Part shown: piece by piece, positions 33,316-46,500 of the stretch
Position numbering within the stretch: the stretch's first letter is position 1
Layout: every line of letters begins with the position of its first letter
From: Watersipora subatra
Lineage: Eukaryota > Bryozoa > Gymnolaemata > Cheilostomatida > Watersiporidae
Direction of reading: 5' to 3'
DNA length: 64,000 bases
Assembly: GCF_963576615.1 (NCBI RefSeq)
Contig: NC_088714.1
Location: forward strand, 66,171,667 to 66,235,666
The notes under the pieces: model-generated
Databases searched by the model: none
What the model was told of the DNA's origin: nothing
The model's input: the letters and a program-made list of their open reading frames with translations, nothing else
Translations under genes and position numbers: made by a program

Positions 33316-33639
33316 ATATATACATGTATTTATGTATATTACACAGCAGCTTGTCATTTTACTTCTAATATTGTATTTCTCCTATTGCAGGAAGAGATAT
33401 AATCATGTCACATTTTCCTTCCACTATTGCTGTTTGTTGTACATAATAGCATCCAGTACATTACAGCTACCATTGCAGTTCTCCTATTGCACAGCCATTT
33501 GACTGCTAATATTGCATTTCTCAACCAGCAGTACCTTTTTTTCCATTATCACTTTGGTCGTGGGCTGTATGACAGGGGAATTTCTAGAAACAGTTAATAT
33601 AAATAGCACAGTTCACCAAAATAAACAAATACCTGGATT

Positions 33640-33735
33640 TAAGGTAGAATGGTAAAAGTTGAATACGTTGATTAAAGTAAATTATCTGTACTAAAACTTT
33701 TTTACCACCCTTGCAACACCAGCCATCCAGCTAGT
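33640..33735 (-). repeat. Short interspersed repeat (actagctg family), copy 2 (diverged)
   Basis: On the minus strand it starts ACTAGCTGGATGGCTGGTGT, then TTGCAAGGGTGGTAA and ends near TTTTACCATTCTACC. The order matches the better-preserved copy 400 bp to the left, but the sequence is more diverged. Confidence 0.5.
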
Positions 33736-33954
33736 TATATCATAATTACAAAAGCTCAAAGGGCAACAGGTATGGTATTGCTAAAATTTGAATTTGTTAG
33801 TCTCCAACATGTTCAATTATGCAAATAATTACACAGGCGTTGTCTATTTTAGAAATTTTATTAATGAGTGAAGGCTTGTAAAATTCTGGCACCGCCTTTG
33901 CATTGCCTCTCCAATAATTTTTAGGTATGCAGCCAGTTTTCATCAAGATTTGTA

Positions 33955-33987
33955 GCCTCGTCTTCCTATATTCCAGGAAGACGAGGC
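33955..33987. repeat. 13-bp perfect inverted repeat
   Basis: gcctcgtcttcct and aggaagacgaggc are separated by 7 bases. No T-run or coding context gives it a role. Confidence 0.7.
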
Positions 33988-36900
33988 AAGGAAGGAGCAT
34001 ATTCCTAAGACACCTTTGCCCAGGATAAGCTATTCGCAAAACAATTACATGTATTTGCAGTTTTGTATATATAGTATTTATATATGTAGTTTTGTTTATT
34101 TGCAGCTTTCCTTTATATATACATATCAAGAACATCTCAATATCTACAGAACAGATAGCACATGTTCAAAAAAAAATTCTTTGTGCACAATTTCATTTTT
34201 GTGGTGCAATGTTTATTTTGGCCTGAAGCTGACATGGAATATGATGGCATTCCACACCAATGAACAAGGTATGAATGGCATGCTGAAGTTCAGCATTGCT
34301 TTATATCAACATAGTTTAAAGCTGCAAAGATTCAGGCTGATGGAATGTCTGCCAAATTTAATTCAATTATTAAAACTCACTTGAATTTGCCAAATGACGC
34401 GACAGAAAAACTTATACAATAATGTAAAAACAAACTAGCACATGAGCGTTAGCAAGAAAACGGTCGACAAATCATATAGAGAGAATTTCATCTGCCGATA
34501 TCATTCCAGGTAGCTAGATGATATTGACCCTGGCTACAATCATTGTAGCAAATCGACAAAGATTCCAGTCAGCAAGTCGAGAGGTCTTTTATTTCAGAAC
34601 AAGCTTTGCATTGCAAGATTATAAGCAGAAGATTGTTGAAAATAAAACTAAACATCGTAAACTTGGTTGAACTTCTGCAACTTATATAATTAATGAGAAT
34701 GGGCAATAATTTTGTGTAGAAATTCTTTTCGGAAATAAATCCTGTCAATTTGCAGGCGTTCGTTCTGTTGCTGCCCAACGTATGCCCAGTAGTCATCTTT
34801 AACCGCCGCCCTACCATTGCTGAGGATCAATTAACCTTTGCATTGGCGAATCTGTAAAAAGTAATACAAAGTCAATTCATTCCTTATTATAGATTTAAAC
34901 TGGTGTAGTTGCAAGTTCAGGGACCAATTGAACCTTACCACAACGCAAAAGAATCAAGCATTTACGAGGTAAGGCTGGTTCACACTGTACCGCCATATGA
35001 TAGCATTTTCCTTTCGACAATCATCATGTGAACCGTAAACTAAGACAGTAATCTTACAGTAATTTGAGGTTAGGGGAGCACACACTTTCAATGTCAATTT
35101 AAATTGTTTTCTCTCCACAAGATCTATACTGCAAAGACAAATATTGTAAATGTCTAGAAATAAAGTAAACAAAATATATCTTCAGAATAATGAGAGCTGT
35201 CAGTCCGTCGGTTGACAAAGTTAAAATTAAGATAAAATATTGCTTTCAACGAGACTTGTGACACTCAGTTTGGGAGAACGTCGTTCTAATACCTGCACCG
35301 AACAACTACTTTTAGGTATGTATTCCTGAATAATTATGCAGCTACTTATTCCCTACAGTTCATCGGGACAACTGACTATCTTTCAAAGCACACTAGACTG
35401 TCAGGGTACTAGTATATATGATACAGATAGCCCTATATGTCGTTTTGTCTCAAAATTGTGGCATGAGAGAAAACCATATTTTAAAGGCTAATCACAGGAC
35501 GTGTTATTCAAATCGAATTTTATAATGTGCATCCACTTGCCGCTTTGCAATTCATGGAATTTCTTATGTAATACGATGATGCATAAACTTCACATAAATT
35601 CTTCATGTTCAGTAGAATTTAATACGAAGTTCAAGGTTATAGGGGCGTCTGCTGCAAATGACAACTCCATAAGAACCCACTTGCCTGTCATTTAGGTCAT
35701 ATAAAACAAACACCAATTGTCTGGTTGAAAAACCCATCTTCATTTTGCTAAATTATCAAGAATGGTTTTAACACAAGTGTGACTTACCTTTGACCAACAC
35801 TCCAGAATGCCCATGGCACAACTGTCAAATCTAGCTTGTTCCATTATTCACTTCATATATTCACATGAATATCCTTATAAAAGTACATTGTCTTCGTTTA
35901 ATACATTCCAGAGGCTAAAAACAATGATATATACTTGAAAGTGATTGAGTATAGCTTTTTATAAACATTTGCCACAAGTTGGTACTGCGTTGCAATGCAT
36001 AGTGACAAAAAGGTAAACTGAAAAACCAATGTAATGGAATCTTTTAGTACACCTTCACCGGTTTGTAAGCCCACAAGTCCAACATGAATGAGTAAACGCA
36101 TGTATGACACCAAAACTAGAAACCATAGACAACTACTAAACTTCTAAATACAAACGAACACCTCAACACGAGAGGCTGACATAAAAAATCAATAACAATA
36201 AATGACTAGAATAAGTTAATGTATGAAATGTTTTTGGTGGTTTATTGCCTTGTGGATCATTTTTGTTTAGCCACAACAACTTAATGAAATTTAGTTTTTG
36301 CCATGAAAATTTTATTACGAAAAGTTATTTCTGATTAAGGGCCAATGCATACCAAGAATATTTATGAACCATGATATACCCACAAGGCTTTACAACAAGA
36401 CAATTATAGATTACGATTCTACAAGTTGTCAACACAAATTGCTTTACAATATACGATACACAGAATCAAGCTAAAAGTTGCACTCCAACATGCACAAATT
36501 TTGTTTCAAGAGTAACAAATTTGCAATCCGCTTGCATGACCATCTAATGCCCTAAGCAATGACGTGCAGTGGACGCTCCTACAACAATATTCTGCTCTGA
36601 AACCCGTTTACGTTATGAGATTTTCCATTATGCGAACAGTAAAATACATGTAAAATGATTAGGTCGTTCCAAGATCATCCCAAACTCACCTGTCAAATCA
36701 AAAAACAAAACATTAGTTTCCAATTTAACGATTTTACAGTAATTGTCATGTTATTGGTTGGTATTGGCAACTTTACTGTTATTACCATTACTTGGTTTAG
36801 TGCCTGTGATTACTGCGATTTTGCATAAAGGGAACCATGAACCTGCAATGTCAATTTGAAGCGAATTTTTTCCCATTTTTTTCTAGACAAGACTGTCTAA

Positions 36901-37139
36901 AAAGCTTTTCTTTCCGCCTATGGTGGAAGGAATAAATTATAAAACATCGTATACACCTAAAATTAAGTAAACCAAAGGTAAAGAATTACTATCATAAGAG
37001 CGGTGTATGACTGTCCGTTTTCCATTGAAGCCGGTTTTAGAAGTAAAAAAATGGATTTATTGAGACTTTAAGTCATGACATTGAGAGTGGTAGATGGACA
37101 CTCTAATCTAACCCCTGAACCAATCAAATGTGTTTAAAG
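33988..37139. other. Intergenic DNA with a diverged duplicated segment; no gene recognised
   Basis: The segments at about 35330-35510 and 37140-37320 share collinear words: ctgaataatt(a/g)tgcag, tacttattc, gactg-cag-gtactagt, ttt-tc-ca-a-tg, gagaaaac, tattttaa-ggc. They may be two fragments of one repeat. Open frames here are short and unsupported. Confidence 0.35.
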
Positions 37140-37422
37140 TAACTCTGAATAATTGTGCAGATACTTATTCTCTTTGATTTATGGGTACAACTTGCAATCG
37201 CTCACATCACGCTAGACTGCAGAGTACTAGTCTATTAGAGGTACCCATATACATCGTATTATCTCGCAAGTGGACAAAAGAGAAAACGGTATTTTCAAGG
37301 CCAACTATGAGACTCGCGCTAATCAAATTGTAAATTGAGAACGTGGACCGATTTGATGCTTTACGGCAATAAAATTGCGTACGCCCTACAAATTTTTTTT
37401 ACATTGAGTGGAATTTACATTA

Positions 37423-38611
37423 CAGTAATACTTCAACTTACGAGTGCTCCAACGTACGAGAAACTTGAGATACGAGCCAGCTTTCAAGCAAGTTTTAGCA
37501 CTAACATACGAGCCATGTTTGAGATACGAGCACTTGAGTCAGTTGCCAAGTATGCCGGAGGTGTTTTATGAGAACAGCATCACTCTGTATTTTTCAACTG
37601 CTCAGGTTATACTGTTGTACCGGGTTTTTTGTGCACGATTTTCTGTGCAGAATTACGTGAATTAAACGTACTGTGCGTAGACCGAACGTTTGCCAGTAAA
37701 ATGAAAGATGATACAAAGAAAAAGCAAATGATAACAATTGATATTAAACGGAAAATATTGAAAAATATACGAAATGTGTATGCGTGATTGAGCTAGCTCG
37801 GCAATATGACAGAAATACATTCATAATTATCAAACATAAGGATTATATTCAGGGCATTTAGTTCGCAAAAGGACTAACCATAGTTTCTAAACGGTGCAGC
37901 GATCTTCACGACCGCTGATGGCATTGGACAAACAATTGGCCGGTGACAGCGTAACTGAAACGATGCTATATGAAAAGGTCGGCGCTATTTATCCAAACTG
38001 TTTAATAGACATTCGGACAAGCTGGCTAGTGGTCGTGCATTAACCATTTGTGACGACACCGGTGTTCGTCCTAATCGCAACGTGTTGCAAGGACCACAAA
38101 GGCAAACGTCCTTGGATAGAAAAATTTCTCGCTAACCAGCAAGAAACTTCAAACTATGAACGCCGAAGAAATTTTAATTACGTTTAGTTGAAAATGAAAG
38201 TTTGCTTTTAGGTCTGCTTCTAAGTTTGTCTTTTAACACTTTGATAAAATCCAAATTTATCAAAGTCAACTGTTGTAACGAAGGATAACTTTTATCTCCC
38301 TCTCTGGCAAACGCGAGTGTTAACTGCTATTGTATGTATTTAATTTTACATTCTAATTTATCACATTTCCTTGCATTATTTTTTATTTGTTGCTTTTTAA
38401 AAGCATGTAATACGTAAGGAGAATAATCAACATGTTCTTTCTGTTACAATATCTTGTTTTGAGTGTTTTATTTGCTTTTTTTTAGAGTATGGAAACCAAT
38501 CAATATATATTTAATTGTTCTATATATAAATAAATTGCACCAACATGCGAGTAAATTGACATACGAGCTCAGTCTCGGAACGCATTAAGCTCGTAAGTTG
38601 AAGTATGACTG
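37423..38611 (+). mobile_element. pogo/Tigger-like DNA element, copy 2
   Basis: The termini CAGTAATACTTCAACTTACG and CGTAAGTTGAAGTATGACTG are flanked by TA (37421-37422, 38612-38613). The internal sequence is the reverse complement of the 8008-9270 element with scattered substitutions and indels, for example around 37890-38170, where the transposase-like stretch is frameshifted. It is more decayed than copy 1. Confidence 0.88.
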
Positions 38612-38649
38612 TATAGGAGGTTTATGTTATAGGAGCATCTACCGTAATA

Positions 38650-39873
38650 CCCTAGGACACTTATATTTCGCTAGTATTTAGTTTCGTGAGTAGCATACAG
38701 AGTAAAACTTCGCTGGAACTTAATTTCGCAGCTCTGATGAGTGCGAAAATATAGTGATGTGAAAATAAATGCAGTGGAACAAACATTAGATTCCTCAGGT
38801 CCAGTTCACTGGTACGAAATATTTTTCAATTTGGGACTACCGTACTGTTTGGAACCGCACCTCTATATAAGCTGCATGTGCTTTATTTTCCAAAAACGAT
38901 AATAAAACAATACATAAGCTGCACCTTACTATAGGCCGCAGAACTAAGGACTGCTTTTTAACGTGGCAGCAACTAAGCCATTTAAAACGGAACAGTGCAG
39001 AACGGCACAGTTTCGTATTATCCGACGCTTTTTAACTTAGTGCCTAACGGGACAGTACCGTGAGGCATTGTTTCGTATTTTCTTTCACAGCTAGTAGTGT
39101 ACTAATTGGAGATTCCCGTTAGTGCGCCCTAGCGGTGAAAGAAAAAGCCACAGAATAAGCCACAGTGATTAGCCGCACCCTTGTAGGCCTACCTATAAGC
39201 CGCATAACTCAAATCATCAGAAAAAAGTAGCGGCTAATCGTCCGAAAAGTACCGTAGTTTGTATTTGTGAACCGCAAGTAGAAATGTGTAGGCGAGATCA
39301 ATAATGCAATTTGATCGCTTGCTGCAGTTTGTCTCCTGGACTATCAATGACGTCTAGGTCCCTGCCGCAGTGACTGATGTTGTACCAATATTACAATTCA
39401 AGTATTTATAGCACGCGGTGCCGCTGGGGCCATGGAACCGGGTTGTTATTGCTTTTGGTTGGTAATAAAATTCATCACCACAATAACTATTATTCAATTT
39501 TATGACTTTCCCTACCAGACTGTCATCCGCATCAGTTACAAATTCAATGGCAAAACTAATATCATCATCTTCTTCATTTGTCTAGGCTTTTCCAAAAAAA
39601 CTTATTATCTTAATTTGTTTTGCCAAGCTGCTCAGTCGGTGTTTTAGCTATAATGAGTTTAGCAAAACTTGCCCAATGAGCCAATCACATACGAAAATTG
39701 CCTGCATTTCTAATATGACGATTTTATTGTGAATATCAATGAAGAAAGCCATTTATTTTCGCGTTTTCGCTCGTTCGTTGTGATAGTTTAGTTTCGCTCA
39801 TGAAATTTTCGCGAAATGCTGTTGCCGCGAAAACGCGAAAGTTAGATGCCGCGAATACATAAGTGTCCTAGGG
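38650..39873. mobile_element. 1.2-kb TA-flanked DNA element with a nested element
   Basis: The ends CCCTAGGACACTTATATTTC and (reverse-complemented right end) CCCTAGGACACTTATGTATT are inverted repeats flanked by TA (38648-38649, 39874-39875). Both ends continue into TTCGC-rich subterminal DNA. A 415-bp element sits inside it. No transposase is present. Confidence 0.8.
38840..39254. mobile_element. 415-bp nested TA-flanked MITE
   Basis: It starts CCGTACTGTTTGG and ends CCGAAAAGTACCG, imperfect inverted repeats with TA on both sides (38838-38839, 39255-39256). Near each end are related ataagc(t/c)gca words in opposite orientation. It lies wholly within the 38650-39873 element. Confidence 0.7.
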
Positions 39874-39875
39874 TA

Positions 39876-42800
39876 GCAAGCTCTACCAACTGAGTGGACG
39901 AGAATCAGACATAAGGAAGCCGCAATTACCTCTTGAGAGACGTGCTTCAAACAATTTACATCTTTACCACCGATGCTGCTAAACACCAAACATCTATCTT
40001 AACATCAAGTGATCACCTGCAAGCAAAGCTAACTATTCATTAGTCTGCTCCCAGTTTCATATACAACAAACTGGCTATCAAGCACACAGTCTAGTGTATA
40101 GCTATGCAGCACAACTCAATATCTCAGTAGCTTCTTCAGCGAGTGTTACAAGAAATGTGAAGATATCGCAACGAATTGTCGGGTAAACTATCCCATTTGA
40201 ATACACAAATTCGTAATAGCTAAACTCAATCCGATTCAGCCATTTCCCTACTTACAAACAAAAGGTTATATGGAATAAGACACAAATACGTGATTTCGAC
40301 AGACACATTCGGACAAGTTGGTACGTCAAAGAGAGCGTAAAAAATCAATATCATCGATTAGGAATAAGACGCATACTCACTAAATAGACCTGGCCATGGT
40401 CGTTGCTTCAACAAATTTGAGCATCGTTAGACATGTCAGCTCAATCCTTGCAAAGAAATGCTATTTGACAGATCGCGCTAGCTCACCAACTCTAGCAGTC
40501 TGGTAAGATTTAGAAGGGTGCCAAGTGGGCAAAGAAATGAGTACCAGACAAGAAATGAACGAAAGATACCAGTAATCATTGTGATCAGTGATATTTACAA
40601 TTTATTATTTACAAGAATACGGAAGATGTGAGCTAAGCGATTTATAACTGGTTACAAGTTGCAACTAGAAATGACAAGAGGAGTCGAATAAATGTTCAAC
40701 TTCTATGTACAGGAATAGGCATCATAATAAAATATCGAGTTGTCAGATATTACCATACATCAGCGAATCGGCAACTGCTACAACATGGTATCGTGTCGGC
40801 AGCGATTACAATATATTATCGTATCGGCTGCTTCGAAGCTACAGCAAGGGTTTTAACTGTCTACAAATGATGGAGTTTTGATAGCTCTTGTCAAAGTGGT
40901 CAAGTTGTCGACGCAGCATCACTCGGGCTGTACGTCAAATGTTATTCATTGTGATAGGAAACTGGCGACACAGACGCCGACCTTCATGTTGTTTAGTAGC
41001 GTCTTCCAGCTCCAATCGGCGACCTGCATACGTACAAAGAACATGCAGATAACGTTACCTTTCGCATGAGCCACATCAGTCGGCTTCAAATAAACGCCGA
41101 CGTTTACACTGCCAATTGATTCATATATCATGTATGCAAATGCTTAATCATTGTGAATTTGTAAATATATTTCTTACTGTGTAAGATATATAGCAAAATA
41201 TACATATCAAAATATGTACCCATATTTGAAAAGCAGATACAGGAAACAGAATTGTGAGATTTTTGTAATTATCAAGATGTACACATTTTTCAAATGTTTA
41301 CTTCAGTCCTTGATAAAATGGATCACTAACTAATTTTGAGATTAGACACAGAAACCTGTGAAGCATTGTAGCTAAATATTCATATCACATTGTGATGTTA
41401 TGATTACCAAAGCAAGTGAGGAATATGTATGTTCGGTGACAAGTAAAAGCTCACATTACAACGATGTCCTCAAACCACCTGCACATAAACTCACTTCATT
41501 ATACTGTATTAAATTTTAGTGTCAATGAAATAGCTATATTGCACATAAAATTATACAGAGACCTAGTTGCTCTATGCGGAGTCTAGAGCACTATATGCAC
41601 ACATTATTAAAAGAAGTTATACGAGAAGGTGAGCACTGCGATAGCAGGGGCCAAGAAAAGCTACAGTTAAAGCGAGCGAATCCAATTGCCAAGTATTCCT
41701 GAAAAACTTGATTAATGTGCAAAAGAGGAAATGGAGAGAAAATTGATGATTCATGTACAAAAGAGGTGTCATAACATATAGGGAGACAGGAAAAACCATG
41801 CACACACCCACTCACCCAGCACGTTCATATCCTCCTGTGTCATAAGACCTGCAAATGTTTGAAATAAAGAGGGCATGCCACCGGACAATTTCTCCAACTA
41901 AAGTTTGCACGCCTCTAGTTTCCAAAACTTTGATTGTGTAATTATCACACTTCTATATATAACTCATTATTAACTTAACTTAATCAGTAAAGACAATCAC
42001 GGTGATGCAAAACATTTGGTAATGATTGCCAAAATCTTCAAGAATTACAGTTGTATGATACAGTTGCCCGATACATCACGGATACATGAAGCTTAAAAAA
42101 GCACTTTTGTTCAAGATTTAGTAAAACCAGGATAGCTGATAGGCAACTTGCTAAAATTTATCTTGATAAAGCAATTGAAGAATACTGCCCAATTATATAT
42201 TGATACTTTAACCAAATCTCAAAATGGTAGCTCAAGTTACCACATTGGTAGTTTATGATTATTAACTAAAATTCTGGCATCTAAAGCTGTTTTTATCGGT
42301 ATTATTGAAAATACAAACTTAACCTTAACACGTTGTAGTAAGACCTTGCCACATGTACCTTTTGTACGGACAGGCGACACCATAGTTGAAGAGCATTACA
42401 AAAGTGACAACAAAAAACAGCATATTTAAACAAAGATCTACTCACACAACTTATCTTTTGGGATGCATCCATAAATTGCTACTCATGTACAAAAAAGGCC
42501 TCAAAGCGAAGTACTTTTCGGCAAAATTGGTCGGAACAGACACCACTTTGCCATCAGAAAATGTATAAAATTTCAAGTTTGGAGAAGCTTTTTGTGATCA
42601 GATTGAAAGATTATAAACGTGGATGTATGGGGTATTCTTTGATTACCTGTGCCATACTTGCAAATTCTAATGCGATATCTTGCAAATTCTAAGGTGGTAT
42701 CTCTAGCGAACTTGAAAGGTTTATAGAAGTTTTTGGCATAATAAGCTTGTCAGATAACATCGCTGACAGTATCAAGCGCTTCTGTGCTGATGCATTCTTT

Positions 42801-43754
42801 ACAATAGTGGTTTGACGTCTTTGTACACACAGTCATACCTCACGTTTCAAAACATTTCTGATGTTGACCGAATCAGATTTCAACAAAATGCATGATTTTT
42901 ATGCTTCGAACTAGCCAAAAATTCTGTTTACAACCAAACGGAATTATTTTTTATTACAATTGATTGAAACAGAACAAAATAGATGTTCCTGCAGCGCTTT
43001 TCGATTTTACAAAATATTTACTAGGATACATTAGTTTACTCTTCCATTAGAGTTTTTTTTTAGACCATAACCTGGCTTGGGCAAGCCTTTGCTACTTTAC
43101 ATTACATGTTAAAATTGGTAAGAATAAAACAAAATGTGTGTTTTCATGATCTTGGAGGAATAATCATTTAAATAAAACACAAATATATTAACAACTTTTT
43201 TTCATCTGTTATGTGTGTTATAAAGTACAAAAAATTCTGAGTAAATGAGGCTCAAGTACAAGTTGTTACGGATGCAGCAGTAAGTACATTTTCCAAGATA
43301 GGCTATTAATTTGCTTAAAGATGTTTTTTTAATGAAATTGCTCTTACGTCATCAAAAAAGAAATTGCTGTGTCAGTCATATGTCATTGAAAATAGTTTAA
43401 ACAATTACATAACCCTTTTAGATGTGGATACAACTCAATTGTTAAGACAAAGTTTTGAATTGGAATACATACTCGCGCAAATAAGAGTTCTTTATGAAGT
43501 ATTGCTGAAGTAGTGAACGTACCCTATGAAAATTAATATTAACTCTAAGTAGAGATCGTGCTTGAATAGATATGTAGCGACAAAAGGGCCAACTGAGCAA
43601 TGTTTGAAAACTTCCATTTCAATGCAATACGAATGCTAGTTTATTAACTAACATTAATGACCACTGCGCATAATGAACTACTTATTGAGGAAAAACGACA
43701 GTGTGCAATATTTGTCAACCTTAACCAGCCATTCAAATGATTTCTAAGCTACTC
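39876..43754. other. Long intergenic stretch; no gene recognised
   Basis: About 3.9 kb of AT-rich DNA without supported exons, RNA genes or mobile-element ends. On the minus strand, 39876-39900 reads like a tRNA A-box (CTCAGTTGGTAGAGC), but no B-box follows. Open frames are all short and have no recognised motif. Confidence 0.35.
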
Positions 43755-45062
43755 TTAACAAGGCACCGAACTAGGAACACACCTTCTAACCGGATATTCT
43801 TCTCTCCTCAAAGGACTACGATCCCTGCCATATCCTCCAGATGAATATGGATCTCTCCCTCCATATGGGTCTCGCGAGTATGAGCCATAGGGATCTCGAA
43901 TTGCTCGTCTTTCATATGGGTCTTCCCTAAAAAGCACATTACAACAACCATGATGACTACGATGAACATTTACTGGTACTTGGTGAAATGTGAATCTGAG
44001 GAATGAATAAACACCTCGGAGGTGGCCGTCTTTCATACGGATCTCTGCTGCTGTAGGGATCACGACTGTAGGGGTCTCTAGCATATGGGTCTCTAGCATA
44101 TGGGTCTCTTGCATAGGGGTCTGCTCTCCCATAGTAGTCCCTATCTCGCCCATAGTCATCGTATCTGTCTCGGCCGCGAGCATCACGGAATCCTCCATAA
44201 TTTCCTCTTCCGCGAAAGCCTCCCCTCATACCTCTTCCACCTCGACCTCCTCTAGAGTTCTTTCCATGAGACAACTAATAACACACAAAACTCAAGTCAA
44301 AAACTAAAACCTGAACAGCATCAGCAGGAATTGTCAATCAAGCATTGTCAGTCAATCAGATGCTCCGCTTACCTAATATTACCAAGGACTCACCTCTACT
44401 TTGATTGTTGAACCAGCAAAGAATGCACCATCCAAGCCTTTCACCGCTTCATGTGCGTCCTCATCTGTGTCCATATGCTAGTAACAACATTCAGTATTAA
44501 AGTGTTTATATATTTATCAATATATAAACTATAGGATCAGGAACGGGCACATTCTTCCACAATTCCAGAAAAGGGCTACTGGATAATAATTTTTAATGGT
44601 CCACAACCGAAGAATGGTAATGATGAATAAAATTTTATTGACTTGGCAACATAATACAGACATGTAACTTTGAACAAGAACATTTTATAAAATCAGCTGG
44701 TTCTGACACGCTATTTATAAAAAACTTGCTAGCAAAAACATGAATAACATTAAATATCCAGCAGGTTGAGCATTAAAACAACTGTTAATCACTCAATTTC
44801 TATTGGTTGAAAACATCAATGAAAGTCATATTCATCTATATGGCAATATCCTGAACACATGACTCAAATTTTTTTCTAATCAGAGAAAATAACTTGGGAT
44901 TAAAAATGGAATATATTGGGGAATATAGTATTGCCTACATACCACAAACCCGAAGTTTGTCAGTATAGAGCATTCTGAAACAGGTCCATATTTTTCAAAC
45001 ATCGCCTTCAACTCGGTGCTCCGAGCTCCATCCACAATATTCCCAATAAAAATCTTCACCAT
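43755..45062 (-). CDS. Single-RRM, RGG/RDPY-rich RNA-binding protein (4 exons)
   Basis: The exons, in gene order, are 45062-44943, 44477-44394, 44274-44015 and 43926-43755. All junctions are GT/AG and in phase, giving 211 residues from the ATG at 45062. Residues 1-71 form one RRM: RNP2 is KIFIGN and RNP1 is NFGFVHMD, split by intron 1 after FGFV. The rest is an RGG box (SRGGRGGRGMRGGFRGRGNYG), then Asp/Tyr/Arg repeats with RDPYARDPYARDPYSRDPY, ending with SPLRREEYPVRR. Known of the family: RBM4/lark- and RBM14-like proteins act in splicing, translation control and nuclear bodies. The single RRM with no CCHC finger means I do not assign a symbol. The last exon could be spliced at AGAAG|GTGTGT (about 43777) rather than read to the stop at 43755. 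Confidence 0.85.
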
Positions 45063-46186
45063 TTTTATTATGGTAATCCCAACAGCTGCAACGACAGAAA
45101 ATAATATTAATGCGGAGATTTTTTGTTTAGAACCTCTAACGGGCTTCTTGGTTCCGACTGTGGCTTGTTCGATCAGATCTGGAATAATATGCAGTTATAA
45201 TCAGGCAGTATCTAATAACTATTTAGTTATGGAAAATAAGACTCGCACAAAATACAATGATTCTAAACACCAAGTTACTGTACGCCTTTTTAATTTAAAA
45301 TGTATCTGATATTACTCTTTCAAGACAATTATCAAATTTCGTAAATACATTACTTTGACAGCCTGACGCAAAATCGCTATAAAATACTACCGCTGCTCCA
45401 AGTTTTTACTATCGACTCATGTTCACTGCGAATAAAATTGTAAAAGCATGCTACCTACCAAAAGACACCACTACCGCACCGGTCAAACCAAAATCAAACT
45501 TCGAGTGCGACAATGACTAGTTCGAGATCCAAAAACTTATATTAACGGCATGTAAAATTTAATTTGTAGCGTCAGTAATAGTTTACACACTAGGAGGCCA
45601 GTCTATGCATAAAATATCCGGGCATTTATGTTATAGACAGGCGCGCAGTAACCCGTTGACTTTTAATTGGGTTGTCTCCTGCTGTCAATAAAACGACTAC
45701 ATGTACAAGTAAATTTAATACATGGTGTATAATAGTACTGTTAAATTGTAACAGACTCATTGTTCGATAACCAAAGACAGAATAGTATTTTCTAATTTAT
45801 GAACATTATTAATCACATACACAATCAAACAGCAGTGCTAGATCCAATCAAGAAGCAAAGACTGACCCATTTGCAATATTCGTCTAAGACCCAAAGAAAG
45901 ATATTAGAATTGGCCATACCTCCAACATTTGTGCTTTTATCATGCCAGAGATACATGCGAGATACATGGACAAAAAACTTAAACATTACACATCTTATTT
46001 CTAACCACTGATAGTCACAGTCTGAGCCCTATCTCAAGAGCCCACTCAGCAATATTGAGTATATCAAAATCTAGATAATTTAATAAGCCAAAGGATAACC
46101 CAAATACAGAAAGCGACTGTTTCCAACAGCTTCTTTTACTCTTCTGACACGGGTAGATCTGCAAAGGACTGGTCAAAGAGCAAGGG
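45063..46186. other. Upstream region of the RNA-binding protein gene; no other gene recognised
   Basis: This presumably contains the promoter and 5' UTR of the minus-strand gene. I see no clear TATA box or other core element. A 70-codon plus-strand frame at 45799-46011 has no motif or splice context. Confidence 0.35.
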
Positions 46187-46500
46187 CAGCCGTTCGTGTA
46201 AGACCAACTTTTATTGGCTATTTTTAACCTTTTGTCGTTATTATTATTGTGTTAAAATTTGGTTATTTTGTATATATAAGGTGGTGAACTTGTAGCAATA
46301 AAGAGGCATCTTTTACAGGTAAATATTGGTATTGGTTATAAGTTAGTGCTTCCGGTCTAATCAATACTGATTATAAGTATTGATTAGGCCGATACTAATC
46401 AATTGGTTCATACAACTTAAAAATAGTACACAAATCAAACATAGCTAAAAATAGATAAGATGACAAAGCAAATAAAACACTGATGTATTTGTGAATGTGG
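46187..46500 (+). repeat. Diverged dispersed repeat, copy 2
   Basis: This is collinear with 4404-4700 in the same orientation (TTTTATT, TTTTGTCGTTATTATTATTG, TCTTTTACAGGTAAA, CAAACATAG, ACAAAGCAAAT, AACACTGATG). It carries an extra hairpin, ggtctaatcaatact...agtattgattaggcc (46354-46390), absent from copy 1. Confidence 0.55.

Noticed and set aside
39876..39900. tRNA gene on the minus strand (CTCAGTTGGTAGAGC)
   Set aside because: Only an A-box-like word is present. There is no B-box, anticodon arm or acceptor stem at the right spacing.
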